In this document: positions 1 through 9,222 of the stretch, one piece after another | Position numbering within the stretch: the first letter of the stretch is position 1 | Layout: every line of letters begins with the position of its first letter | Source of the DNA: Aphanomyces cochlioides | Taxonomy: Eukaryota > Oomycota > Saprolegniomycetes > Saprolegniales > Verrucalvaceae | Length of the DNA stretch: 64,000 nucleotides | NCBI GenBank assembly: GCA_019828595.1 | Contig: JAHQRK010000003.1 | Location: forward strand, 2,666,001-2,730,000 | Direction: 5' to 3' | The notes under the pieces: generated by a model | The model's database searches: none | What the model was told of the DNA's origin: nothing | The model's input: only the letters and a program-made list of their open reading frames with translations | Made by a program: the position numbers and the translations under genes

Positions 1-1481
1 ATGGCATGATCGAGCGCGAGAACCGTCATGAGGTTGATGATCATGACGAGGATTAAGCTTGGGAGGGCGCGGATGTACTGGCTCTGGAGGAGATCGAGCC
101 GGACCGTGTCGATGCAATCCGTCGTTGAACTCATCGAGACGCTGTCCGAGTTGCCGTAGTGGATAAAGCTCGTCCGCGTGACGAGGAAGACCGCGCCAAT
201 GTAGACGTAGATGACGCTGCTGAAGTTGCACATCCCGACGAATGGGTTCTTCCCCGTCTGCCGCGTCAAGCTCATAAAGTTGATGAGCCATTTGATGAAC
301 TTGAGGACGGCGCAGTTGAGCCAGAGCCAGCGGAACTGGATCGCGAAGAGCTGGATCTGGACCCACCCGTCGTTGGCTTGAACCCACTTGGCAAGCTGCC
401 GCGTGTAGACCATGCTCTGCTTCTCGTCGAGGAGCATCGCGACCGTGTAACCAAAGACGACGGCGTCGCTATTGAGGCAGAAGTTGGACAAGCTGAACGC
501 GTAGCTGCTGTAGCGGTACAGCGGTGGGGTCAGCGTGTGGAGGATGCGCTTGTACCATGTGCGCTTGACGCTCGGGTCGGTCCATCGAATCGTCTTCTGG
601 CTCGCTTGGTAGCCTATGATGGCCATCAAGACGCAAAAGCCGCGGACCCAGAGCGAGCCCATGGACTCTTTGGAGCGACCGAGGATGACGCCAAGGAGAT
701 GGTAGTCACCAATGTACGCCTTGCTTGAGAAGACTTTGAGCGTCCGCGTCGTCGAGTTGTACGTGTAGACGACGGCGCACTTGTCGCGGCCGAGCTCGAC
801 GATCGCGTTGCACCCTGTGCAGTACGACTTTGGGAAGAAGCGGTACATGGTGACGTTGGTCGTGATATTGACGCCGTTGGGTGGAATCACAAGCGGCGTC
901 GTGAGCTTCATGTCGCTGTCGAGGCGCGCCGGTGCGTAGCCGTACGCCGTCAGCGTCGAGTCGTTGGCTTTTGGCGGCACGACGTCGGTCGATGTCGTGC
1001 CAAAAAAGTTGCTGAGCGTTGTGCCGCGGACGTAGAACATTGTGTTGGCGACGACGCCGAGGCTGACTGTCCCCAACGACGCGTTCACGTTCGGGTACGA
1101 CTTGGCGATGGCGCCGCAGATGTCGTAGCTCGCGTCTTGGATGAGATGGCCGCCCGCAGTGAGGAAGTAATAGTCCGGGTCGCGCGTGTACGCGATGCTG
1201 ACGGATGCGTTGAGCTGGAATCGCCCCGCTTCCGACATGAGTGCCGGCGACGCTTCTTTCGGGAACGCATAGCTCGCCGCGACGTCGTTGAGCGACGGAT
1301 GATTCAGCAGCGGCGTGAGGAGATACTGCGCGTTGCCCATGAAGTTGATGAGCTCCCAGTTGTTGTACCACACATCGATGACGACCAAGAAGGCGGCAAA
1401 GAGTCCGACCGCCACGGTCGTCATATCGAAGAGCCGTCGACCGAGAGAGTCGAGCTTCTTGACAAACTTCGGCGATAGCAT
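1..1481 (-). CDS. Multi-pass membrane protein, oomycete-type family, 3' end beyond window
   Basis: The frame read from the ATG at 1481 stays open to base 1 (at least 493 codons), so the C-terminus lies outside the window. A hydrophobic segment lies near residues 17-34, followed by a long extracytoplasmic-looking region with several N-x-S/T sites and the motif CTGC, then further hydrophobic stretches near the end. It is a clear paralog of the gene at 3853-5990: both share YNNWELI, GNAQYLLTPLLNHPS, FYVRGTTLSNFFG and AMLLDEKQSMVYTRQLAKW. The frame is open upstream of 1481 as far as a TAG near 1590 but has no earlier ATG, so either translation starts at 1481 or an upstream exon exists. I do not recognise a named domain. 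The family assignment rests on the paralogy seen here; the membrane location is inferred from hydrophobicity. Confidence 0.72.
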   Translation of the reverse strand, partial: MLSPKFVKKLDSLGRRLFDMTTVAVGLFAAFLVVIDVWYNNWELINFMGNAQYLLTPLLNHPSLNDVAASYAFPKEASPALMSEAGRFQLNASVSIAYTRDPDYYFLTAGGHLIQDASYDICGAIAKSYPNVNASLGTVSLGVVANTMFYVRGTTLSNFFGTTSTDVVPPKANDSTLTAYGYAPARLDSDMKLTTPLVIPPNGVNITTNVTMYRFFPKSYCTGCNAIVELGRDKCAVVYTYNSTTRTLKVFSSKAYIGDYHLLGVILGRSKESMGSLWVRGFCVLMAIIGYQASQKTIRWTDPSVKRTWYKRILHTLTPPLYRYSSYAFSLSNFCLNSDAVVFGYTVAMLLDEKQSMVYTRQLAKWVQANDGWVQIQLFAIQFRWLWLNCAVLKFIKWLINFMSLTRQTGKNPFVGMCNFSSVIYVYIGAVFLVTRTSFIHYGNSDSVSMSSTTDCIDTVRLDLLQSQYIRALPSLILVMIINLMTVLALDHA

Positions 1482-2485
1482 GGCGATGAGCAGCAAGCAA
1501 ACGACGAAAGAGTCGCCGCGGCGGCTAAAATTAAAGTGTCGCTTCGTGGAGCCGCCATGGTATGAGCTGCTCTGTGTGCGAATTGGCTAAGAATAGCACA
1601 CGAGATCACCCATCCAATGCGCCAGTCACCGATCGATCAAGCGCAAAAATTGCACGTGGAAGAACACGCTTTCCATGAAGCAAAGAGCGCATGGAGGCGA
1701 AAGAAATCGACGCGCAGTGCCGCGTCGAATGGCATGCACCGGTATGTCCCTTCAAGATCGCATTTTCCCATGGACGAGTGGACCGCTAAGTTGATGGTAA
1801 AAATTTATTTTTTACTACGTAGTACTTCTTTTTAAATTATTTTTTCATTAACGTAAATCCATGAGTGAGCACAAGTTTGGAATCGAAAAGTTCAAGCGCA
1901 AGTATTTCAATAAGTTTTGCGAGTTTTTTTCTAGTTCAAGTCGCAAACGAAAGATTGAATTTGGAATTCAAAGAACAGACAAAAAGTACGCAATTTTAGT
2001 CTCCATTACGACTCCTTATTGCTGTCCAAAGTTTCATTTTGCTTACTTTTTGGGAATCGTGAGTGAGCACACAATTTAATCTTGAATAATGTATCGAAAT
2101 CAAGGTGAGATCTTAAGGTTTAGGGTATAAATATGCAAAGGAAACATTAAATTTGAGAGATATAAGTTTTGAGGATAAGAGAAACAACAGTCCGAGTTTG
2201 CAGAAAGCGCGCCATTTATCCGGCTTCCGAATAAATAAAAACATTGAAATATGGAGGTTCCTCTCCTTAATTCTACTGGTGCTCACTCACGATGCCATGC
2301 TCACTCATGATGATTTACGTTATAATTTAAATTATTTCAACGAAAAAGAATATATATTGTCAATTTCAGTCAAATTTGTATTTTCGACCAATAATCAAAT
2401 ACATTTCCAAATCGATTTGACCGTACAGAAGCCAAGTTAAACCGAATATTGGCCAAATTAATTGCAAGTGTGTTTGGGTGTGTAA
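1482..2485. other. Intergenic, AT-rich, no gene recognised
   Basis: The first 100 bases are the 5' flank of the membrane protein gene. Only short, unconvincing open frames are present. A 30-bp word at 1769-1798 recurs exactly at 3589-3618 (separate entry). From about 1800 the sequence is AT-rich and no gene is apparent. Confidence 0.5.
1769..1798 (+). repeat. 30-bp exact repeat, copy 1 (copy 2 at 3589-3618)
   Basis: The 30 bases from CATGGACGAG to TTGATGGT are identical at 1769-1798 and 3589-3618. Both read from an ATG as MDEWTAKLMV and then diverge. This may be the relic of one first exon, or the end of a short dispersed repeat. Neither copy continues as a convincing gene: the second meets a stop after 27 codons. 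Confidence 0.6.
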
Positions 2486-2943
2486 GGGCCTGGTCGAAGT
2501 TTGCAAAAGCGAGTTCGACTTAAGTTGTTGAAGACGAGTCGACGAGTGGTCGGCGTCGTCAACTTTACAAAAGTCGGACAAATCGTCAATATAAAACCAA
2601 CGCAAGGGCATTTCGTTGTTTCGAATAGTTTGCACGATTCGTAGAAGGCCTGGATGTCGCCACCTATCCCTCCCTATTGCAGTAACAGCGCCAACGATGC
2701 ATGGCTTCATCGCCAGCACTGTGATTTCATCCATTTTAACCAGTGAAATTGCAAACGACATCGACTTTTCTCAAAAATAGCTGTCGACTTTTTCACAAAT
2801 CCCTCTATACAAACTTTACATGTTTTCGTCTACTTTTTAAAAAGTAGGTCCAGGACCTACTTGGGGAAAAAGTCGATAAACCCATCTATTTCTCATTACA
2901 TCGACGAAGAAAAAGTCGACTTTTTCCAACTTCGACCTGGCCC
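2486..2943 (-). mobile_element. Deletion derivative (MITE-like) of a PIF/Harbinger element
   Basis: The 458-bp unit begins GGGCCTGGTCGAAGTT and ends with the imperfect inverse of it. It is flanked on both sides by TAA (2483-2485 and 2944-2946), the TWA-type target duplication of PIF/Harbinger transposons. The ends match those of the full-length element at 35781-38088. Inside, on the minus strand from an ATG at 2734, are about 40 codons (with AIGRDRWRHP and TIRNN) that resemble the first exon of that element's transposase (AIGSDGRWHP, TIRNN). It is therefore an internally deleted, non-autonomous relative. The interior also holds a hairpin, AGTAGGTCC/GGACCTACT, near 2845-2870. Confidence 0.85.
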
Positions 2944-3247
2944 TAAGGGTGTGTTTTGCGTGAATTAGTTAAATACTCGATTCTGATTGGCTGCGAGGTT
3001 GGGAAATCGATTTAAAAAATCGATACATTTCCAGCCCATTTCACTAGTATTTAGAATGAATCTCACAATATTGTGCTTTTTGAGGAAATTTCCCAATTAG
3101 GCGCGGTTTGTTCAATCGTTCCAAATTTGTTTTAAGCCATTTGATTGGCTAATAATCGAAAAATTTCGACTAATTTGGGAAAATATGGTACTTTTTTTCG
3201 AATCAGCCAATGAAATCTATGGGATCGGTTTGCGGATCGATTTGCCG

Positions 3248-3340
3248 GCGCGATTCGATTGAGCACCAACCCAAAATTTGTATCAAATCGATATTGTTGA
3301 TTTGATACGAATTTCCAGACCCCGTTCAATCGAATCACGC
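3248..3340. repeat. Imperfect inverted repeat with a related copy near 43990
   Basis: The arm at about 3248-3290, containing GATTCGATTG and TTGTATCAAATC, is mirrored at about 3298-3340 (GATTTGATAC and CAATCGAATC), so the two can form a long imperfect hairpin. The right arm resembles 43990-44050, where GATTTGGTACAAATTTCC is followed by CAATCGAATCACGCCAG. It is probably a dispersed palindromic repeat. No coding content is seen. Confidence 0.55.
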
Positions 3341-3588
3341 CAGCGGATCGATTCACCAATCGACGCCATTGGCTAATAAATATTTTGAGCGATTTTGATT
3401 GGCTGAATAGAATTTGAGAGAAAGTACTGTGAAAGCACAGTTCTAATTTTCATTCATCCAATGTATTGGCGCGATTGGAGATTGATACAAAAAACCAATC
3501 CAAATTGGGAAATTTCTAGCGAATCCACAATAATAATTATAATCTTTTTCGGAAAGGAGAGCGAGACGCGATAGATTCTCCAAGGCAA

Positions 3589-3618
3589 CATGGACGAGTG
3601 GACCGCTAAGTTGATGGT
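3589..3618 (+). repeat. 30-bp exact repeat, copy 2 (copy 1 at 1769-1798)
   Basis: This is identical to 1769-1798. After the shared MDEWTAKLMV the reading differs from copy 1 and stops at about 3672. Confidence 0.6.
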
Positions 3619-3852
3619 CTCTCAAGGAAGTTTTGAGAGATGGGAGATGGCTCACGTTGATGCCAGGGAGTGACGGACGAGCTCTACGGCGGATAGGCAG
3701 TATGGCCGGTGTGTTTTGGATCTTGTGGCGCTGGCAACGTCGTAGGAACCGACTGCCTCCACCGCCATGGTCAGGAACACTGGCGGTGCGCCACGTAGAG
3801 ATAAGCGAGACAGGTTTTACGACGTGAGTTAATTTATGCTAGGATGATCTTG

Positions 3853-5990
3853 CTATTGCGAAGGATCTTCATCTCCAGACTCAGCGCTTGGATCTCGCAC
3901 TTTCTCGAGTCGTACAAGCGGATGTTCCGAGTCTTGGACGAGCATGAACATTTCCTTGAGCATGTCGTTCGACGGCACGTCCTTGTCGTCCGCCTCTTTC
4001 GTCGACACGTCCGTTTGGCCAGACATGTCGGACGGCAGTGTCGCCATTGGATTGTTGAGCAGCGACTGCCCCAACAAACCACGAGCACGGGAACGATCGC
4101 AGCGCCGCCGGTCGCCGTTCGATCGGTCTTCATGTTGCACACCTTGGTCACCATCGCACGGACTCGTGGCCACCGTCGCACGGACTTTGCGCGTTTCCTC
4201 CGCCAAACCAAACGACGTCGTGTGGTACGTCAGGAACCACTGGATGGTCGTCAGCGTCCGCGCGTGGATCATCACGGGCTGCCCATTGTACCCTTCGAGC
4301 TCGTAGAAATCGACGGGGGGAGGTCCGTCAAGATGGGCGTCGAGTTGTACATGGCTTGGCGGCCGAGCGAATTCTTTTTAAGCCGCCGCCACCACCGAAA
4401 ATGCAACAAGTGGTCGAGCGCGAGGACCGCCATGAGATTGACGATCATGACGGGGATCAAGCTTGGGAACGCGCGGATGTACTGGCTTTGGAACAAGTCG
4501 AGGCGCACCGTGTCGATGCAGTCCGTCGTCGCGCGACGAGGAAGACCGCGCCGATGTAGACGTAGATGACGCTGCTGAAGTTGCACATCCCGACGAATGG
4601 GTTCTTCCCCGTCTGCCGCGTCATGCTCATGAAGTTGATGAGCCATTTGATGAACTTGAGGACGGCGCAGTTGAGCCAAAGCCATCATAACTGGATCGAG
4701 AAGAGCTGGATCTGCACCGGTGGCTTGGACCCACTTGGCAAGCTGCCGCGTGTACACCATGCTCTGCTTCTCGTCGAGGAGCATCGCGACCGTGTAACCA
4801 AAGACGCCGACGTCGCTGTTGAGGAAGAAGTCGGGGAGGCTGTACGTGTCGCTGCTGTAGCGGTAGAGCGGCGGCGAAAAGATGTAGAGAAGCCGCTTGT
4901 ACCATGGCGTGTGCGCGGTGGCGTCCGTCCATCGGATCGTCTTCTGGCTTGCATGGTAGCCCATGATGGCCAAGAAGACGCAGATACCGCGGACGTACAA
5001 CGATGCTTTCGACGCGCTGGACCGTTCGAGGATGACGCCAAGGAGATGCGTGTCGCCAATGTACGCTTGACTCGACATGACTTTGAGGACGCGGGAGGTC
5101 GCGTTGTACGTGTAGACGACGGCGCATTTGTCGCGGCCGAGCTCGACGATCGGCGAGCAGCCCGTGCAGAAAGACTTGGGGAAGAAGCGGTACATGGTCA
5201 CGTTCGCCGTCGTGTTGGTCCCCGACGGTGGAATTGCCAGCGGCGTCGTGAGCTTCAAGTCGGTGTCGAGGCGCGCCGGCGCGTAGCCAAGTGCAGTCAA
5301 CGTCGCGTCGTTGGATTTCGGTGGAGCGACATTGGTCGCCGTCATGCCAAAGAAATTGCTCAGCGTCGTGCCGCGGACGTAGAACAAACTGTTGGTGACG
5401 ACGCCGAGGTTGACCGTCGCCGCAGTGGCACTCACGTTCGGGTACGACTTGGCGAGGGCGCCGCAGATGTCGTAGCTGGCGTCTTGGATGAGATGGCCGC
5501 CCGCGGTGAGGAAGTCGAACGCGGCAGTGATCGTGTCGTTGAGCATGAATCGCCCCGCTTCGGACAGAAGAGCCAGCGACGCTTCTTTCGGGAACGCATA
5601 GCTCGCCGCGACGTCCATGAGCGACGGATGATTCAGCAGCGGCGTGAGGAGATACTGAGCGTTGCCGAGGTAGTAGATGAGCTCCCAGTTGTTGTAGATG
5701 ACGTCAACGATGACGAGGAACACTGCGAATGCGCCAGCGATCTTGACAAGAAGGTTGCCAAGCTGGTGCATCCCAACCCATCGTGCAGACCACTCGACAC
5801 TTGACACCAAGTCGCACGGGGCGTTATGCGCCTTGAAATAGCTGGGCGTTTCCACCAACTTTGCAGTGGACAACGACGCTTCGTCGCGCGAAACCACACA
5901 GAGATCTATTTCAAGGTCATCCATGCATACGACGCACCAACGGAGACGCGTCTTGCGCGCTGGGCATATCTTGTCTCTCTCCCTTGGCAT
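3853..5990 (-). pseudogene. Second paralog of the membrane protein family, disrupted by three indels
   Basis: This is a paralog of the gene at 1-1481. Both share the ectodomain with GNAQYLLTPLLNHPS and FYVRGTTLSNFFG, and the conserved block ending LAKWVQ. The frame from the ATG at 5990 runs to 4272; the part alignable to the paralog begins near the ATG at 5771. Relative to the paralog there is an 8-bp deletion near 4720 and a 49-bp deletion near 4530. They sum to 57 bp, so the roughly 200 bases between them are read out of frame and the frame is then restored at TTDCIDTVRLD, with loss of a hydrophobic segment. A third shift lies in a run of six G at about 4315-4320. It cuts off the continuation 3853-4315, which reads VDFYELEGYNGQP... 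to ...GDEDPSQ. Most likely a pseudogene. Annotation as a spliced gene, or sequence error at the G run, cannot be excluded. Confidence 0.72.
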
Positions 5991-6640
5991 GCTCGATGGA
6001 AAGATTGGACGTCATGGCGGCGGGATGGTGACGATGGCGTTGTGTCGACTTGAAGATGTGCCGTCCGTTGAAGTCGTTGATGGTTCTGGCCATGAGTCTT
6101 TGGACACTTTGACGCGTTGCCGACCTTCCCGGATTCAGACTCGACGAAATGGAGCTCGCGACTTCCATGGCATGCACTCGACAGTGCCAAGCACCGTCAA
6201 CCGACGACAGGATTCAATGCTTGGACGTCTACAAAACCGGCGTCTTAACTTTGTATCGCCTTGCGGTCCCCAACGATGAACCCGGTGACGAGTGTGGGAC
6301 GAGTTGGCAACGGACTCCTCGCGATCGCAGTGTCCGTCCTCCTTGGATCTGCATCCTTGGACGAAAGGATGGCATTCGTCGCTTGGGTGTTCACATCTCT
6401 CCACGACGTACCTTGTCATTTCCACGTAAAATCGGTGTTGGTAGCTCAAGCAGTTCCGCGAAAAGGTTGCAGTGTTGCATCTCTCGACCGACTCAACGTT
6501 GCAGCCGACAGGAGGAGCTTCTTGCGGCTTCATGGACACATGAAGACGACATGACAATGCAATAGGACGGCAATGATCTCGACTTGGATTGAAGCTTTAG
6601 GAAACGACCAAGTCTTGAAATTCCTGCCCTCTTCTAGAGC
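5991..6640. other. Intergenic, no gene recognised
   Basis: Several overlapping frames of 90-140 codons occur on both strands, but none shows a recognisable domain, a signal peptide or conservation with a neighbour. The stretch separates the disrupted membrane protein gene from the 3' end of the Nudix gene. Confidence 0.4.
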
Positions 6641-7726
6641 CTAATAAGCACCGTTATGTTCGCAGTATTCCTGGAGGAGTTGAATGCATCCAGCGGCAGA
6701 TGGCGTCAGCTCGATGCACCTACACGAAATCGCCCATGAGATTGCAAGCCGTGACCACTCCAATGCGAGTTACCTCGACGTGACATTCTCCAGCGGTTGA
6801 AAGACCAACTGCGTCGTCTCGTATTGATCCAATGGGCCTTGCTTGTACAACGCCGAGATTTCGTCGGCAGGGAGCGTCGTTCGCGTTAGAAAGGCTGCTC
6901 GGGAGATGAGCAAACTTCATTTCGAGGTCATCGACTTACCAAAGCTTGGGGTTTCCGCTTCGCCTTGCAATGTCACGCCAAGGAGCAGTGGCGACGCCAA
7001 CGCAGTCTTTGGGACGTTCACTTCTTCATGGAGTTCGTTCACGATTGAATCAAACAACTCGTCCACGCAGCGGGCGTTCAACGCGTCGTCCGACTCGCTT
7101 GGCATGTTTTCCCAGCCAACTCCAAGAGCCTATCAACCCCAGCAAGCATCACGGTGAGTTCATGAGGGAGGATGAACCTGTGGCTCTGGATGACCGCCCG
7201 GTACATCCATCATATTCGGATATGCGCCGACGTTTTGGCTTCGTTTCAAGAAGCAGACCTTATTGTCACTCGTGACAAGCGCTAAATCGATGGAAAGCGT
7301 TGAGGACGATGAAAGGGGGCGGTGTTGTTTACCTGCGGCGACGCCAATCTTGTGGGACAAGTAGACCGTGTGATCTTGGCGTTCGGACGCGCCGTCGGCT
7401 TTCAATTTCTCGACGACTTCGCAGCGAGAACACAAGCCAATATACGTCTTGTAGTCGGTGAGTCCCCATTGCATGTGAAGGGCGTGGGGAGCGACTTGCA
7501 TCGACGCGAGGCGAAACTTGGTGCCGTTGAACAAATGAGGATTCTTCTCGAGTTTCCCCGCCCAAACGTCCTCAATATTGCGCTCTAGCTCGGCAGATGG
7601 ATGCACGCTTCGATTATGCGCTGAAGAGAGCGCAATGGCCACTTGGGAGCGCGAGAAAGCGGCGCCGGACGTCGCGCCGACGAACGAGACGCACCGCCGC
7701 CGCATTGTTGTTGATTCGGAAGACAT
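6641..7726 (-). CDS. NUDT22: NUDT22-like Nudix family hydrolase
   Basis: Five exons join in frame to 295 codons: 7726-7333, 7281-7178, 7129-6940, 6894-6774 and 6719-6641. Introns are 45-54 nt with GT..AG ends. Successive blocks match animal NUDT22: an N-terminal block with SSAHNRS, then WAGKLEKNPHLFNGTKFRL, GLTDYKTYIG, the hallmark DVPGGHPEPQ, a Nudix-like helix region (ELFDSIVNELHEEV), SPLLLGV and the C-terminal ELTPSAAGCI. NUDT22 of animals hydrolyses UDP-glucose/galactose to the sugar phosphate and UMP; that activity is inferred here from family membership. The start at 7726 is preferred because the frame's earlier ATG at 7810 would overlap the divergent gene. The intron 7282-7332 is 51 nt and stop-free, so its retention would keep the frame. 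Confidence 0.88.
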
Positions 7727-7790
7727 GGAATGATCTGATTGGTTAAAATTCATTAAATATTTTGCAGCCTTGAACAGAAGATCGACCAAA
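7727..7790. promoter_or_regulatory. 64-bp bidirectional promoter between NUDT22-like and Acinus-like genes
   Basis: Only 64 bases separate the two divergent start codons. The stretch contains a CCAAT-type word (GATTGG, 7738-7743) and TTCATTAAATATTTTG, which loosely resembles an oomycete initiator. Both transcripts must start inside this stretch or inside the opposing gene. Confidence 0.5.
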
Positions 7791-9193
7791 ATGGACCCGG
7801 AAGACGTCAAGAAGATGACGGTAATTCAGCGCTCTATGAGCCTTTTGCTTCATGGAAATGGTCTGCATAGGTCAAGCAGCTTCAGGAGTCACTCGGGTCG
7901 TTCAATCTCGACAAGAAAGGTGTCAAAGTACGAAGTTTTACGCGAGATATTGAGAGTGACGACATTTCGCTAGGCAGAGCTCCAAGCGCGCCTTCTCAAG
8001 CATCTCGAGGTATTGCAAGAGAGAAATCATGAGCAATCGACTCACACCCATGTAGCTGAGCAAGGGTGAAAGCAGCGAGGCGGCCACAGAAGCAGGAACG
8101 ACAGTTGACCCTGTTGAAGAGAATGAGGCTGTCTCGTCAAATGACAACGTCAAATTGGAAATCACCAGTCCTAAAGCGACAATGCAAGCCATCGAGGACA
8201 AAGACACAGCAGCATGGACAGAGATGTCTGTCAAAACCGAGCCCGAGGAAACAATCAAGATCAAGGAGGAGGAGAATGAAGTAGCAGTGAAGGTTGAACC
8301 GACCGACACGACGTCTACCAAACGAACTGGAGAAACGCTGACCGCAGACAGTAACCGAGCAGCCAAGAAGCCAAAAACGACGTCATCTTCCAAGTGTGTA
8401 TGCCTTGATGACTCTCCTCCAACCTCTCCTAGGACTGGGAATGGCCCAACGTGTACACTGCGCATTTCCAACTTTATTCGACCGTTCACGCTCAACGCCG
8501 TCAAGGTTGGCGCCTTTTTCGTCCATGTTCGTCGTGTTTACTCTCAACTGCGTAGGATTTCGTGCAACAAGAAGGGAACTTCGTCGAGAATGGCTTCTGG
8601 ATGGACGGTATCAAGACTCACTGCTACGTCACGTACCCTTCTATTGAGATTGTACTCGCTTCATCGTCGTCGCGGCATGACTTTCCATTGCGTAGGCGGA
8701 AAAGATGAAAGAATTCGTGCATGGCCGCGTCTGGCCTGAGCGTAGTGGTCGCAAACTCGCCGTCGAATACTCCACAGAGACGGCTAGCGACATCACAGTA
8801 TGCTCCCTCCATCTCATTTTCCAGTTCCACGCCTTGTTCTAGGAGAAACATCAGCAACAACTTCAGAAACAGCAAGCAACACCGCGACAGAAAGAGACTA
8901 AAGCCGCGGTCGACGCCAATCCCGTCAAGAATGTTGCCAAGGAGACCAAAGTCCTCAAACGTACGCTCTCATGGACTCCTAACATGTTCATTGTCGTTTT
9001 CGTAGCGCCAGTGACGATGTCCGAGTTGTTCTTGAAGACAGAGACCAAGCCCGTGCTGTTTTACTTGCCAGTGTCGGAAGAACTCGTCGCGGAACGCAAA
9101 GCCACGCTCGACATGGAGCGAAAGAGTCAAGCGGGTGTCGTGGGACGGCCGCAACGACGTCGCAAACGCCGCGGCGGTCGATTTCGTCGCTAG
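7791..9193 (+). CDS. ACIN1: Acinus-like SAP/RRM/RSB protein of the exon-junction/ASAP complex
   Basis: Nine exons (7791-7820, 7871-7927, 7974-8009, 8056-8393, 8433-8505, 8556-8651, 8696-8797, 8843-8960, 9006-9193) join in frame to 345 codons. Residues 1-40 form a SAP domain (KKMTVKQLQESLGSFNLD...LLKHLE), which in this family binds nucleic acid. An acidic/KxE-rich linker follows, with possible sumoylation motifs (VKTEPEE, VKVEPTD) and a basic patch AAKKPK. The Acinus RRM-like domain follows (LRISNFIRPFTLNAVK, FWMDGIKTHCYVTYPS, then HGRVWPE and LAVEYSTE). The C-terminus has the RNPS1-SAP18-binding motif (MSELFLKTETKPVLFYLPVS) and a basic RRRKRRGGRFRR tail. Human Acinus scaffolds RNPS1 and SAP18 on spliced mRNA; this short protein has all three elements. 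The 39-nt intron at 8394-8432 is stop-free in frame. Confidence 0.9.
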
Positions 9194-9222
9194 CACATTG
9201 CGCAAAGACAACATCAATACAA

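Larger units (their letters stand above)
2944..3852. other. Intergenic, AT-rich with CCAAT-like words and a palindromic repeat
   Basis: No gene is recognised. Words of the type GATTGGCTAA, in both orientations, recur many times (for example 2980, 3140, 3370, 3400). This is shared with the intergenic regions near 43400-44100 and 54740-54900. The second copy of the 30-bp repeat lies at 3589-3618. Confidence 0.5.

Noticed and set aside
706..1500. 264-codon minus-strand frame at 706-1500
   Set aside because: It is in a different frame from the conserved protein that runs from 1481 to base 1; the composition is His/Arg-rich.
4566..5804. 412-codon plus-strand frame opposite the disrupted membrane protein
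   Set aside because: Antisense shadow, rich in Arg/Asp/Val; the minus-strand reading matches the paralog at 1-1481.
5906..6565. Overlapping 90-140-codon frames between the membrane protein and Nudix genes
   Set aside because: No consistent protein-like frame, no splice-linked exons and no similarity to neighbours.
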